A stretch of 64,000 nucleotides of DNA from Massilia psychrophila (GCF_002760665.1 NZ_PDOB01000015.1:1-64000); one strand, 5' to 3'. Shown: positions 24,836 to 34,712, counted from the stretch's first letter. The notes: generated by a model not told the origin, from the letters alone. Numbers and translations are program-made.

Positions 24836-25598
24836 GATGCGAAGTCAATTAATCAACCATCTTGCCGGCGGCTTGATTGTAGCAATTGCGTTGGCAGCGA
24901 CGGCGCCTGGCGCCGGCGCGGCCGAACACGTTGCCATCAAGCGCCCGGTCGACCTGCCGCCCTCGGCCGACCTGAGCTACACGATCGAAGCGCGCCAAAA
25001 AGGTTTTTCGATCGGCGGCGAGGCGCTCGTCAGCTGGCGCCTCAGCGGCGCCGCGTACACGCTGCGCGCCGATACGCGCGCCAAGCTGTTCGGCAGCATC
25101 GTCGAAAGCCGCAGCGAAGGCGTGATCGACAGTTTCGGCATCGCCCCCGTGCAGTTTTACGAAAAGCGCCTCCGCAAGGAACCGTGGACGACGACGTTCG
25201 ACCGCGCCGGCAAGACCATCAGCTTTACCGAAGACAAGCAGACGTATCCGATCAAGGGTGGTGAGCAGGACCGCACCAGCGTGTCGTGGCAACTGGTCGG
25301 TGTCGCCCGCGCCGCGCCGGAAAAATTCATCCCCGGCTCGGAATGGACGTTTTTTGTCGCCGGCCGGCGCGACGCCGAGCCGTGGACCTTCAAGGTCGTC
25401 AAGCGGGAAAACGTGCGCACCGGGCTCGGGCCGGTCGCGGCGCTGCACCTGGTCAAACTGCCGCCGCCCGATTCGAAAGGCCAGACGCTCGACATCTGGC
25501 TGGCGCCGTCCCACGAGTGGTATCCGGTGCGGCTGCGTTTTTCCGACAGCGACGACGAATTCATCGACCAGACGCTCGACAAGATCGTCAAGAAATAA
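24822..25598 (+). CDS. DUF3108 domain protein, exported
   Basis: A 258-residue protein with a signal peptide (about residues 12-34, ending GAGAA) and a DUF3108 domain sharing the DIWLAPSHEWYPVRLRF signature with the preceding gene. It is probably periplasmic. ATG 24822 overlaps the previous gene by 14 bases; ATG 24837 (MRSQLINHLAGG) is an equally good start. The two tandem copies differ mainly by the long Pro/Ala spacer in the first. Confidence 0.82.
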   Translation: MRNSKMRSQLINHLAGGLIVAIALAATAPGAGAAEHVAIKRPVDLPPSADLSYTIEARQKGFSIGGEALVSWRLSGAAYTLRADTRAKLFGSIVESRSEGVIDSFGIAPVQFYEKRLRKEPWTTTFDRAGKTISFTEDKQTYPIKGGEQDRTSVSWQLVGVARAAPEKFIPGSEWTFFVAGRRDAEPWTFKVVKRENVRTGLGPVAALHLVKLPPPDSKGQTLDIWLAPSHEWYPVRLRFSDSDDEFIDQTLDKIVKK

Positions 25599-25762
25599 GG
25601 CATACGCTCGACAATAACCGGGTTTTTGCTTGCTCTTTTTTCAAGCGCCTTTTTTCCCTGGCGGCTCAGCCCTAGCTGATATACTGACGCCCCGCGAGCG
25701 AGCTGGTGTTCGTCCCTCCAGGGCGACGGTTCGGCGCGTATGACACGGGTACCCCGAACACG

Positions 25763-27142
25763 ATGATCGACATTACGGCAGGTGCGGCCTTGGCCGCGGA
25801 TTCACCGACAGCGGGACAGGACGCCGCCGCCGCCGCCGATTCGCTGCAGGCGCACTTCCACGCCGGCATTTCCGCCGACGAAATCGAGCAGGTTTTCCAC
25901 CTCAAGCGCGCCCAGCCGACCTTGCAGGCGTTCACCGCGCTGTTCCACGGCGGCGCCGACGGCGTGCTGATTCGCCTGCTGGTGCTGCGCGAACTGGCCG
26001 CCGACAGCACCGCTTCGGCCTTCTCTCGCGCCGACATTAACCAGCGCCTGGCCTACCTGATCCCCGAAAGCCTGGAGACCGTGCTCACGCGCCTGCGCTC
26101 GCACGGCCTGTTGGCTTGGGACGCGCAAGCCGGGGTCTACCGCGTCACGCCGATGGCGCGCAACGTTCTCTCCGCGCTCGACACGCTGCTGTCGATGGGC
26201 GCCGCCGAGGACCAGGCCGAGATGGGCTTTTTGCTGTCGCAAGTGGCCGGCGCGCAGGCCGTCGGCGGCGTCACCGTGGAGCAGCTCAAGCACCTGCTGG
26301 GGCGCCTGGTCGACTTGACCGAGGAGTTCCGCGATGCGATCGCCTCCGGCTCCGAATTCCGGCTGCGCACCTCGCAGGCGAAGTGGCACATGGCCTGCGA
26401 CTGGGTCGAAAAAGGCTCGCTGATCCTGCGCGCGATCACTTCGGACGAACGCGCCGACGCCGCCACTCACAAGGCGGCCCAGGCCATCGGCCGCGCCCAG
26501 AGCGCGCTGCTGAACATGCAAGGCATGTTTTCGCGCGCGTTGAACCAGATCGAGCGCCAGCGCGTACACCTTGGCCAGTCCGGGCTGTCGACTACCGACG
26601 TCAAGCGCTGGCTGCTGGCGCACGACGACTTGTCGAGCCTGGCCCGGGGCGCGATCGACCGCCCGCTGGTGCCGCTGTTCGGCACCCCGGCCGAGATGAT
26701 CGACGTCGCCGAAACCGAACTGCTGGCCGAGCGCAGCAGCGTGGCCGGCCCGGCCTGTCTGCCGACGGGCGAAGATGCGCCGCTCACCGTCAACGACGCG
26801 CCGGCGATCCAGGTCGAACTCGACGACTGGCTGGCGCGCCTGTCGGACTTTGCCAATCTCGGCAATTTTCCCAGCTTTTCCGGGCACGGCCCCAAGTCGG
26901 TGCCGATCCAGGATTCGCTGCTGCCGGCCAGTTTTGCCATCGCCTCGTACCGCGCCTCGCTGCTGCCGCTGTTAGGCGACGTCGCCGAAGCGAGCCTGCA
27001 AGGCGCCACCGCGCAACTGGCGCGCCTGCCGATCACGTTTGCCGCCACCGACGACATGGTCGAGCTGAACGATCCGCACGTCGCCGCCATGTCGCTGGCC
27101 ACCCTCTCACTAGACCTCGAAAGCGGCCCGTTCGATGAATGA
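25763..27142 (+). CDS. MksF/JetA-like kleisin subunit of a bacterial SMC condensin
   Basis: A 459-residue soluble protein. A winged-helix-like segment lies at about 95-145 (DINQRLAYLIPESLETVLTR, and RSHGLLAWDAQAGVYRVTP), followed by helical regions. Its length, position as first gene and the SMC gene two places downstream fit the kleisin of Mks/Jet-type complexes, which bridges the SMC heads. Start ATG 25763 is preferred to the GTG at 25706. It overlaps the next gene by 8 bases. The assignment is from gene order and size more than from clear motifs. Confidence 0.68.
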   Translation: MIDITAGAALAADSPTAGQDAAAAADSLQAHFHAGISADEIEQVFHLKRAQPTLQAFTALFHGGADGVLIRLLVLRELAADSTASAFSRADINQRLAYLIPESLETVLTRLRSHGLLAWDAQAGVYRVTPMARNVLSALDTLLSMGAAEDQAEMGFLLSQVAGAQAVGGVTVEQLKHLLGRLVDLTEEFRDAIASGSEFRLRTSQAKWHMACDWVEKGSLILRAITSDERADAATHKAAQAIGRAQSALLNMQGMFSRALNQIERQRVHLGQSGLSTTDVKRWLLAHDDLSSLARGAIDRPLVPLFGTPAEMIDVAETELLAERSSVAGPACLPTGEDAPLTVNDAPAIQVELDDWLARLSDFANLGNFPSFSGHGPKSVPIQDSLLPASFAIASYRASLLPLLGDVAEASLQGATAQLARLPITFAATDDMVELNDPHVAAMSLATLSLDLESGPFDE

Positions 27143-27890
27143 CGATTCCCAGATCCTGATTGCGCGCCTGCTCACGCACCAGACGCTGCGCCGCGACGAC
27201 AAGATGGTCAAGCGCGTGCTGTCGGACGAACTGTTTCGCGCCGAAGTCGACAAGCGTCTGCTCGAGTCGGGCCTCAAGTTGCTGGACAACGTCTACGCCG
27301 ACCACGTCACGCTGGCGCTGCACCGCGCGGTCGAGCCGAAGATTTTCGGCGCCAAGGACATCTGGCAAAACAATAACTTCGGCCTCACGCGCGACGGCGT
27401 GGCGCTGTTGGTGGTGCTGTGGGCGCAGATCATCCTGCCCAAGCGCGAACGCCAGGAAACCCACCAGAACGCCGACGACGACCAGAACGACCTGTTCGAC
27501 AAAGACCGCCCGATGCCGCGTGCCGAAGACACCTCGATCGGCATCTCGTACACCGCGCTGCTGTCGGACTTCGGCGACAAGCTGGGCAAAAAAACCCGGA
27601 TGGACATGAACCTCGGCACGCTCGCCAAGCTCGGTTTCATCGAGCGGCGCGCCGATCTGATTCTGGAAGGTCCGCTGCTCGACCTGATGATGGATACCGA
27701 CACGCTCAAGGAGCGCATCATCAACGGCGCACTGGCCGACGTGTTCAAGCGCGCGCCGATCATGGTGGCGGTGCCGCGCGCGGTGAGCGCCGATCCGGTG
27801 GCCGGCCTTGCGGTCGATGCCGAGGCCGAGGCCGATGTTAAACCCATTGAACCCTTTGATCCCTTCGATCCCGCCGACACCCCAACCTGA
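27135..27890 (+). CDS. MksE/JetB-like KITE subunit of the condensin
   Basis: A 251-residue protein with two probable winged-helix regions (RRDDKMVKRVLSDELFRAEV and LGTLAKLGFIERRADLILEG) and a charged linker between them (ETHQNADDDQNDLFDKDR). This size and layout match the MksE/KITE partner that binds the kleisin. It starts inside the end of the kleisin gene and stops 8 bases before the SMC gene, so the three proteins are probably made together in fixed proportion. Confidence 0.7.
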   Translation: MNDDSQILIARLLTHQTLRRDDKMVKRVLSDELFRAEVDKRLLESGLKLLDNVYADHVTLALHRAVEPKIFGAKDIWQNNNFGLTRDGVALLVVLWAQIILPKRERQETHQNADDDQNDLFDKDRPMPRAEDTSIGISYTALLSDFGDKLGKKTRMDMNLGTLAKLGFIERRADLILEGPLLDLMMDTDTLKERIINGALADVFKRAPIMVAVPRAVSADPVAGLAVDAEAEADVKPIEPFDPFDPADTPT

Positions 27891-27898
27891 GAGCCGCC

Positions 27899-30727
27899 AT
27901 GTTCCACATCAAATCGCTAGAACTGGTCCATTGGGATTACTGGCAGCGCATCAAAAACATTCCGCTCGACGCCAAGATCATTACCATCGCCGGCCAGAAC
28001 GGCTCCGGCAAGACCACCTTGCTCGATGCGCTGCGCACCCTGTTCGGCCTCGATTGCTCGATGGGCCGCACCTATAAGCATTACGCGCGCCACTCCGGCC
28101 AGCAAAACGCGTGGATCCGCGCCGTGGTCGACAACAAGGCGGTCGGGCGCCAGCTGTCGAACCGGCCGTTTCGCAGCTCGGGCTTTTTCAGCGACGACGA
28201 AGTGACGCTGTTCTGCCAGATCCAGAAAAACGGCGGCGACTGGAAGCGCCAGTATCTGATGCGCCCGGGGAATATCCAGATCGAGGAAGTGGCCGATGCC
28301 AGCGATTGGCTCGGCGTCGAGAACTACCGCAAGCGCCTGGCCAATGCCGGCCTGTCGCCGGCGATGGCGAAAGTGCTGGCGCTCGAGCAGGGCGAGACCG
28401 ACAAGCTGTGCGAATATGCGCCGCGCCAGCTGCTCGACCTGGTGTTCCAGGTGTTCGGCGACAAGGAGGTGCTGGACGCCTACGATGAAGCCAAGCGCCA
28501 CCAGCGCGATACCGAAACGGAGCTGAAGCGCTTCGAGACCGAGCTGGAAGCGTCGCGCACCAACCTGGAAGGCCTGCGCCTGCGGGTGGCCAATTTCCAC
28601 CAGTGGGAAGACCTGCACAAGGAGCGCCGCAACCTGCTCGAGGAAGTGCTGCCGAGCCTTGAATACCACGAGGCGCGCGAAAAGGCCGGCGCGGCCAGCC
28701 GCCAGCTGCGCGACGCCCGCAAACCGATGGCGCAGGCCGACTCGCAGCTGATCGACAAGCGCAACGCGCTGGCCAGCCAGGTTCGCGCGCTGACCGACGC
28801 CCAGCAGCAGGAAACCCTGCTCGAACAGGAAGCGGCGGTGCTGGCAAGCCGCCTGGCGCAGGTGAACGGCAAACTCAAGCCGCTCGACGGCTTGCTTGAA
28901 CAGAAAGAGCGCTTGCGCAAGCTGGCGGCCGATGCGGGCGCCGACATCGCCGAAGTAGCGGCCCAGTTAGACACCAAAGAGGCTGAGCTGGCGCGTCAGA
29001 AGGGCGCGCGCGATACGCTGGCTTCACGCATCGCCGGCGACAAATCGACCGTCTCGGCGCTGCAGGGCAAGAGCGCGATGCCGGAACCGGAAGCGGTGCG
29101 CGGCATGCGCCGGGCGCTGCGCGACGCCGGCATCGCCCACGCGATGCTGTCCGACATCGTCGAAGTGACGGACGCCAAGTGGCAGGGCGCGGTCGAAGGC
29201 GTGCTTGGCGGTTATGCGTCGGTGGTGCTGCTCGAGCATTCGAAAGACGCCACCGCCGCCTACAAGCTGGCCGAGAGGGAGCGCTATCGCCACTTCATCG
29301 TGCCCGAGTGCGTCAGCGCCCCGGTCTCGAAAGACGACAGCCTGTTGTCGGTGGTGCGGTTCTCGGCGCCGGCGCCGTCGTGGCTGATCGACCAGCTGGC
29401 GCGCATCGACCGCGTCGATTCGGTCGAAGCCGGTTTTAAACTGTCGACCGACGAATGGATCACACCGGACGCCTACCACCGCGAACGGCGCGGCGGGCGC
29501 TCGCTGTTCGTCGAAGCATCGCGTTATCGTTTTGGCCAGGCCGGCCGCACCGGGCGCCTCGAAGCTTTGCTGCGCTCGCTGCCGGCGCTCGAAGCGCAGG
29601 AAGATACGCTGACGCTGGCAATCAGCAAACTGGCTGGCGAAGTGGGCGCGCTGAAGGCGCGCATCGCCGGCGTCGACGCGGCCAAGGAGCTGGCGGCGCG
29701 CCACGCCGAATTCGAGGAAGCGGCGCGCAACAGCGTGCCCTTGAAAGCCGAACGCTTGACTGTCGGTTCGCGCCTGGGCGAACTGCAGGCGCTGACCAAG
29801 GCCGCCATCGTTGCGCGCACCCGCGCCGACACGGTGTGGCAAAACGCCCGCATGGCCTTGTCGGAAGCCGAAGCCGGGCTGCGCCTCGGCCACAAGCGCC
29901 AGATCGAGCAACGCGTCGAGCACGCGAAAACGCTGGCCGAACTGCGCCGCGCCTGGCGCCACCTGCCGTACTCCTGGCGCCGCCCGGCGCGCCGGGCGTC
30001 GCTGGTGGCCGAACACCAGAACGCCCACCAGGTCGACCTGCGCGTGTCGTCGCTGCAGCACAGCCTGGCGCGCGACGACTGGGAACTCGACGCCACCGTT
30101 ATCGACCAGCACGGGCGCCTCGGCGAACAGCTGCAGGGCCGCCAGAATGAAACCGACGAGCGACGCTACCAGAACAACCGTGCCATCGAGGCGACCGGCA
30201 ATGCGCGCGGCGCCTACATCGAGCGGCTGCGCTACACCGTCAAGGCCTACAGCAAGAACATCAAGGAGTTGGGCGAACTGGCCGGCATCGATGTCCATGC
30301 CGACCCGGTGCGGCTGGAGAATGACGACGTGCAATTGTCGCAGGCAGGCTTGCACGTGCGCTTCAAGTTCGACGGCAAGGACCAGATCGGGATGAACGAC
30401 GGCGAGGCGTCAGGCGGGCAGCAGGTGATGAAGTCGCTGGTGCTGCTGATCGGCTTGTTGAAGTCGGAAGACGGTTCCGGCGGTTTTGTCTTCATCGACG
30501 AACCGTTCGCCCACCTCGACATCCGCAACATCCAGCTGGTCGGCGAGTTCCTCAAGAACACCGAGGCGCAATACCTGATGACAACGCCGCTGACGCACAA
30601 TACCGACGTCTACGACCCGTCCGAGCTGACTTTAATTACCAGCAAGAAGAAAAAGGACGCGCCGTGGGCGCAGCCGATTTTTGTGCTGCAGCGGCGGGTG
30701 GCGGCACCGGTGAAAACGGCAGCGTGA
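27899..30727 (+). CDS. MksB/JetC-like SMC ATPase of the condensin
   Basis: A 942-residue SMC protein. It has Walker A GQNGSGKTT at residues 32-40, a first coiled coil to about 405, a compact hinge-like domain at about 410-500 (DIVEVTDAKWQGAVEGVLGG), a second coiled coil, the ABC signature SGGQQVMKSLVLLIGLL near 838 and Walker B FVFIDEPFAHLD near 865. The arms are short compared with MukB and canonical SMC, as in MksB. It should load on DNA with the two preceding subunits. No topoisomerase-VI-like nuclease gene (MksG/JetD) follows; the next gene is convergent and unrelated. Confidence 0.82.
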   Translation: MFHIKSLELVHWDYWQRIKNIPLDAKIITIAGQNGSGKTTLLDALRTLFGLDCSMGRTYKHYARHSGQQNAWIRAVVDNKAVGRQLSNRPFRSSGFFSDDEVTLFCQIQKNGGDWKRQYLMRPGNIQIEEVADASDWLGVENYRKRLANAGLSPAMAKVLALEQGETDKLCEYAPRQLLDLVFQVFGDKEVLDAYDEAKRHQRDTETELKRFETELEASRTNLEGLRLRVANFHQWEDLHKERRNLLEEVLPSLEYHEAREKAGAASRQLRDARKPMAQADSQLIDKRNALASQVRALTDAQQQETLLEQEAAVLASRLAQVNGKLKPLDGLLEQKERLRKLAADAGADIAEVAAQLDTKEAELARQKGARDTLASRIAGDKSTVSALQGKSAMPEPEAVRGMRRALRDAGIAHAMLSDIVEVTDAKWQGAVEGVLGGYASVVLLEHSKDATAAYKLAERERYRHFIVPECVSAPVSKDDSLLSVVRFSAPAPSWLIDQLARIDRVDSVEAGFKLSTDEWITPDAYHRERRGGRSLFVEASRYRFGQAGRTGRLEALLRSLPALEAQEDTLTLAISKLAGEVGALKARIAGVDAAKELAARHAEFEEAARNSVPLKAERLTVGSRLGELQALTKAAIVARTRADTVWQNARMALSEAEAGLRLGHKRQIEQRVEHAKTLAELRRAWRHLPYSWRRPARRASLVAEHQNAHQVDLRVSSLQHSLARDDWELDATVIDQHGRLGEQLQGRQNETDERRYQNNRAIEATGNARGAYIERLRYTVKAYSKNIKELGELAGIDVHADPVRLENDDVQLSQAGLHVRFKFDGKDQIGMNDGEASGGQQVMKSLVLLIGLLKSEDGSGGFVFIDEPFAHLDIRNIQLVGEFLKNTEAQYLMTTPLTHNTDVYDPSELTLITSKKKKDAPWAQPIFVLQRRVAAPVKTAA

Positions 30728-30770
30728 AGCTGCGTCGTCCTGGCGAACGTTCGCCAGGACGATGCAGCTT
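30727..30770. terminator. 44-bp palindrome between convergent genes
   Basis: AAGCTGC-G-TCGTCCTGGCGAA is followed by CG and then the almost exact reverse complement; one mismatched pair interrupts a stem of about 20 bp. It overlaps the last stop base of the SMC gene (30727) and the first stop bases of the opposing gene (30769-30771), so it probably ends both transcripts. There is no long T tract on either side. Confidence 0.7.
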
Positions 30771-31287
30771 ACGGCAGTCCCGCCTTCGCCGCCTTTTTCA
30801 ACCTCAACCGCCAGCGCAGCACCCCTGCCGAAAACGTGCCGAAATATCCCCCGGTCACCCCAACCGCGAGCATCGTCAGCAAGCTGTCGGTAAACCGCGG
30901 CGGCGGCGTGTTGCTGCCCTGGTTCGCGTACATCTCGAAGCCGAGGTACAGGATGCGGGCGGTGAACAGCATCGCGATCAGGATGCCGAGGCGCGCGTTC
31001 GGCGTGAAGTAACAGCCTTCGTCGGTATCCTCGAAGCGCGTCAGGCGCAGGCCCCAGACGCCGTAGGCGACACCAAAAACGGCGCCGAGCGCCAGCCAGC
31101 CGAGCATCGGCGGGCGCGATACCAGTTCGGACGCCGGCACCAGCACCATCGCCAGGAACACCCCCAGCCCGGTCCAGTGGCGCGACATGATCGAACGCTG
31201 GCGCGCCATCATCGTCTTCAAGCGCGAGTAGACGCGCCATACCAGGAACGGGGTCAGTACCAGCAGGGCCAGGGTGGTCAGGTTCAT
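30769..31287 (-). CDS. CcdC-like integral membrane protein
   Basis: A 172-residue protein from Met at 31287 (MNLTTLALLVLTPFLVWRVY) with four or five predicted spans. The middle has RFEDTDEGCYFTPNARLG followed by a span with FTARILYLGFEM, resembling the DUF1453/CcdC family, whose members are named for a place near cytochrome c biogenesis genes but have no proven role. Starts at 31302 or 31359 are possible; no good ribosome site decides. It is convergent with the condensin operon. Confidence 0.65.
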   Translation of the reverse strand: MNLTTLALLVLTPFLVWRVYSRLKTMMARQRSIMSRHWTGLGVFLAMVLVPASELVSRPPMLGWLALGAVFGVAYGVWGLRLTRFEDTDEGCYFTPNARLGILIAMLFTARILYLGFEMYANQGSNTPPPRFTDSLLTMLAVGVTGGYFGTFSAGVLRWRLRLKKAAKAGLP

Positions 31288-31547
31288 CGATTCGGATTTC
31301 ATGTGGCAAGGGCAATAGGGGGGCGCCGCCCTGCCGGCGCAGCGGGCCGCGTACGTCATGTAGTCGCCGGCAAGGACGCCGGACATCGACGGCGCCATTG
31401 TAATCGACAGAACGCGCCGACTGTAGCGCTTGCGGCGCCCGCGGCGGCCATGCGACTACTTCATCGATTGACAAGGTGTCCACGAATGCGCAACATGCGT
31501 GATCCAAAACACGCCGCGCACGACGGCGTATCATACGGGGACCATCC

Positions 31548-33992
31548 ATGCAAAAACACTTCACTATCGTGCCGCTTACTCTTTCCCTGATCGCCTCCAT
31601 GCCGCAGGCGTACGCCCAATACCAGCTGCCGCCGGCGCCGCTGCAGGCAATCGTCGACGCGCCGCGCGCACCAGGCATGAGCCTGTCGCCGAGGCGCAAT
31701 CTGGTCGCCATGATTGCCACCCCGGCGTTGCCGGGCATCAATGAAGTGGCCCAGCCTGAACTGAAGCTGGCCGGCATGCGCATCAATCCGCGCACCTATT
31801 CGCCGAGTCGCTTCAGCTTCGGACTTGACCTCGCCTTGCTCGACGTCGGCACGCAGGCCGAAAGCAAGGTAGGCGGCCTGCCGGCGCCATTGCGCCTGGC
31901 CGACAGCGCCTGGTCGCCGGACCAGCGCTACCTGGCGTTCACCCATGTGGCGTACTCCGACAAGACCGCCGAATCGAAGGTCGAGCTGTGGCTGGTCGAT
32001 ATCGCTACCCGCATGGCAAAAAGACTCACTCACCAGCCGATGTCGTACGTCGCCGGCGCCGGTTTCAGCTGGCTGCCCGATTCGAGCGCCCTGCTGGTCA
32101 ACCTGAAGCCGGCCGCCATCGGCAAGGTGCCTTTGGCGACAGGCATTCCGAGCGGTCCCGCCACCCAGGACAGCCAGGCGAACCTTGGTGCGCGCCAGTT
32201 GCGTACCTATCCCGACCTGCTCAAGAACGAGGAAGACGCAAAACTGTTCGAACATTACGCGACCGTTCAACTGGCGCTGGTCGACCTGGCCGGCAAGACC
32301 CGGATGATCGGCGCGCCCGATCTGTTCATCGGCGCGCGCGTGGCGCCAAATGGCAAGTACCTGCTGACGCAGGCGATGCAGCGGCCCTTTTCGTACGTGG
32401 TGCCGGCGTCCGGTTTCGCCCGCCGCATCGATGTGCGCGACCTGTCCGGCAAGGCGGTGCACCTGGTGGCGAACAAGCCGCTCCAGGAAGGCCTGCCGCC
32501 GGGGAACGACGCGGTATCGACCGGCGTGCGCGATGTCAGCTGGCGCGTCGATGCGCCGGCCACGCTGGTATGGGCCGAAGCGCAAGACGGCGGCGACCCG
32601 GCAATAGTGGCGGAAATCCGCGACATCGTCTACGCGCAAGCGGCGCCGTTCGCCGACAAGCCGGTGGTGCTGGCGAAATTAGGTTCGCGTTTCGACGGCA
32701 TCCAGTGGGGCCGCGGCGACCTGGCCCTGCTGTCGGAAGGTTGGTACAAGACGCGCGCGGTCAAGACGTGGCGCATCGCGCCGGACCAGCCGGAAGCCAA
32801 GCCCGAACCGGTGTTCGCCTACTCGGCCGAGGACCGCTACAACAATCCCGGCCACCCGGTGATGCAGCCCGACGCCGCCGGCTTGCCGCGCCTGCTGATC
32901 GGGCCTGACGCCACCATCTTGTTAGATGGCGCCGGCGCGTCGAACGACGGCGACCGGCCGTTCATCGACCGCTTCAGTCTTACCACCAAAAAGAAGGAGC
33001 GTCTGTTCCAGAGCAGCGCGCCATTTTACGAAAACATCGTCTCGGTATTGAACGACGACGGCACGCGCTTGTTGACGACGCGCGAGTCGCCGCTTGAACG
33101 ACCAAATTTTTTCGTGCGCGATTTGACACAAAGCGGCGCGGCGCAACTGACGGCGCTGACCCGTTTCCCGCATCCGACGCCGCAACTGAAAGACGTGCAA
33201 AAAGAGCAAATCCGCTACAAGCGCGCCGATGGCGTCGACCTGACCGCGACCTTGCTGCTGCCGCCCGGTTACGAGGCCAGGCGCGACGGCCCGCTGCCGA
33301 TGCTGATGTGGGCTTATCCGCAGGAGTTCAAGAGCGCCAGCGCGGCCAGCCAGACCACCGGTTCGCCGTACCGCTTCAATGCGGTAAGCTTCTGGGGTCC
33401 GGCGGCCTTCCTGGCGATGGGCTACGCGGTGCTGGACAACCCATCGATGCCGATCGTCGGCGCCGGCGACGCCGAACCGAACGACACCTACCTGGCGCAG
33501 CTGGTGGCCGACGCCCAGGCGGCGGTCGACGAAGTGGTGCGGCGCGGCGTGGCAGAACGCCACCGCATCGCCATCGGCGGCCATTCGTACGGCGCCTTCA
33601 TGACCGGCAACCTGCTGGCGCACACCCGTCTGTTCCGCGCCGGGATCGCGCGCAGCGGCGCCTACAACCGCACGTTGACGCCGTTCGGCTTCCAGTCGGA
33701 AGAGCGGCCGTTCTGGACGGCGCAAGAGGTCTACCACGCCATGTCGCCGTTCAATAACGCCGACAAGATCAAGGACGCGATGCTGATGATTCACGGTGAA
33801 CAGGACAACAATCCCGGCACCTTTCCGATCCAGAGCGAGCGCATGTTCCAGGCCATCAAAGGCCTGGGCGGCACCGCGCGGCTGGTAATGCTGCCCAACG
33901 AGAGCCACGCCTACCGCGCGCGCGAATCGATCATGCAGATGCTGCACGAAACCAACGCCTGGCTCGACAAATACGTCAAGAACGCCAAGTAG
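31548..33992 (+). CDS. S9 family peptidase (prolyl oligopeptidase fold, glutamyl-endopeptidase-like)
   Basis: An 814-residue exported serine peptidase. The signal peptide (MQKHFTIVPLTLSLIASMPQ, ending AYA) is followed by a beta-propeller (about 60-520) and a C-terminal alpha/beta hydrolase domain. The nucleophile is Ser680 in GGHSYGAFM; the Asp in HGEQDNNPGT and His in PNESHAYR complete the triad. The GGHSYGAFM form resembles the S9D glutamyl endopeptidases rather than classical prolyl oligopeptidase. It is probably periplasmic and digests peptides. Confidence 0.9.
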   Translation: MQKHFTIVPLTLSLIASMPQAYAQYQLPPAPLQAIVDAPRAPGMSLSPRRNLVAMIATPALPGINEVAQPELKLAGMRINPRTYSPSRFSFGLDLALLDVGTQAESKVGGLPAPLRLADSAWSPDQRYLAFTHVAYSDKTAESKVELWLVDIATRMAKRLTHQPMSYVAGAGFSWLPDSSALLVNLKPAAIGKVPLATGIPSGPATQDSQANLGARQLRTYPDLLKNEEDAKLFEHYATVQLALVDLAGKTRMIGAPDLFIGARVAPNGKYLLTQAMQRPFSYVVPASGFARRIDVRDLSGKAVHLVANKPLQEGLPPGNDAVSTGVRDVSWRVDAPATLVWAEAQDGGDPAIVAEIRDIVYAQAAPFADKPVVLAKLGSRFDGIQWGRGDLALLSEGWYKTRAVKTWRIAPDQPEAKPEPVFAYSAEDRYNNPGHPVMQPDAAGLPRLLIGPDATILLDGAGASNDGDRPFIDRFSLTTKKKERLFQSSAPFYENIVSVLNDDGTRLLTTRESPLERPNFFVRDLTQSGAAQLTALTRFPHPTPQLKDVQKEQIRYKRADGVDLTATLLLPPGYEARRDGPLPMLMWAYPQEFKSASAASQTTGSPYRFNAVSFWGPAAFLAMGYAVLDNPSMPIVGAGDAEPNDTYLAQLVADAQAAVDEVVRRGVAERHRIAIGGHSYGAFMTGNLLAHTRLFRAGIARSGAYNRTLTPFGFQSEERPFWTAQEVYHAMSPFNNADKIKDAMLMIHGEQDNNPGTFPIQSERMFQAIKGLGGTARLVMLPNESHAYRARESIMQMLHETNAWLDKYVKNAK

Positions 33993-34712
33993 GGTCAGGT
34001 AGGCGCAGGCAAGGGGTCAGACCCCGGTGTTGTTTTCTTAGGGGCTCGGCGTCCCCGTCTGACCCCGGTTGCGTTGAAGCCGGCAGACCCGATAGCGCTT
34101 TCAACGTATCCGACCCCGGTTGAGCTTCTGCAAACCTGGGGCAGGCCCTGGTTTTGTTTTTTAGGGGCTTGGCGTCCTCGTCTGACGGGAACGCCAAGTC
34201 ACGGGTTGCGCCGAAGCCGGCAGCCCTGGTATTTCAGGCGCTCCGACCCTGCATCGGCCGGCAGCGCACACCCGGTCCTGCCCCGTTGCGCTACCTTATC
34301 AGTCACCGCTCTCGCGTTGAATTCGGTGTGATGAGCGGCGTCTACTGAGTCGGCCCATAAAAAAGCCCGGGCGATATGGCGTCGCCTGGGCTTTCCGCGG
34401 TGGCTTGCCGCCATTTCGATAGTGGCCGATTGCTAACGTCGGCCTGCAGCATTAGGCGTATCAGGGGGCAAGTGCCCAAGTCCACTCCGGAAGGATAATG
34501 TCCGGTTCACGCTGCGCCCCCTGCTCGCACAAAGCATGCAATTCACTGGCGCGCGATGCGCTGGCGATTCACTATTGTTCGATCCCCTTGAAAGTGCCTT
34601 TTTGGAACTCGTTGCACAAGTGACAGTTTTTCAGACTATCGAATCGAATCGAATTTTACGGCCATTTGCGCGGGCTTGGCGACGTCTACATTGCGCGGGG
34701 AAACCCGCAAGG
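33993..34712. other. intergenic region with GGGTCAGACCCC repeats
   Basis: No gene is supported in these 720 bases. Between 34010 and 34290 fragments such as GGGTCAGACCCCGGT, TAGGGGCTCGGCGTCC / TAGGGGCTTGGCGTCC and GACCCCGGTTG recur; similar words reappear at 36450-36480 and 36870-36910. From 34400 to 34710 nothing is recognisable beyond a terminator at 34355. Confidence 0.6.
34355..34394 (-). terminator. Rho-independent terminator reading on the minus strand
   Basis: AAAGCCCGGGCG (34362-34373) pairs with CGCCTGGGCTTT (34383-34394) with one wobble pair. Read on the minus strand the hairpin is followed by a run of T (the A run at about 34359-34364). It could end the hcp-effector-immunity transcript, whose last gene stops about 320 bases earlier. 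Confidence 0.7.

Noticed and set aside
27899-30727. RecN/Rad50-type repair ATPase instead of an SMC condensin subunit
   Set aside because: The hinge-like middle domain, the absence of a Cys-x-x-Cys hook and the two tightly linked small partner genes fit an SMC condensin better.
31468-31496. possible promoter with TTGACA before the S9 peptidase
   Set aside because: TTGACA is present, but no convincing -10 hexamer lies 16-18 bases downstream.
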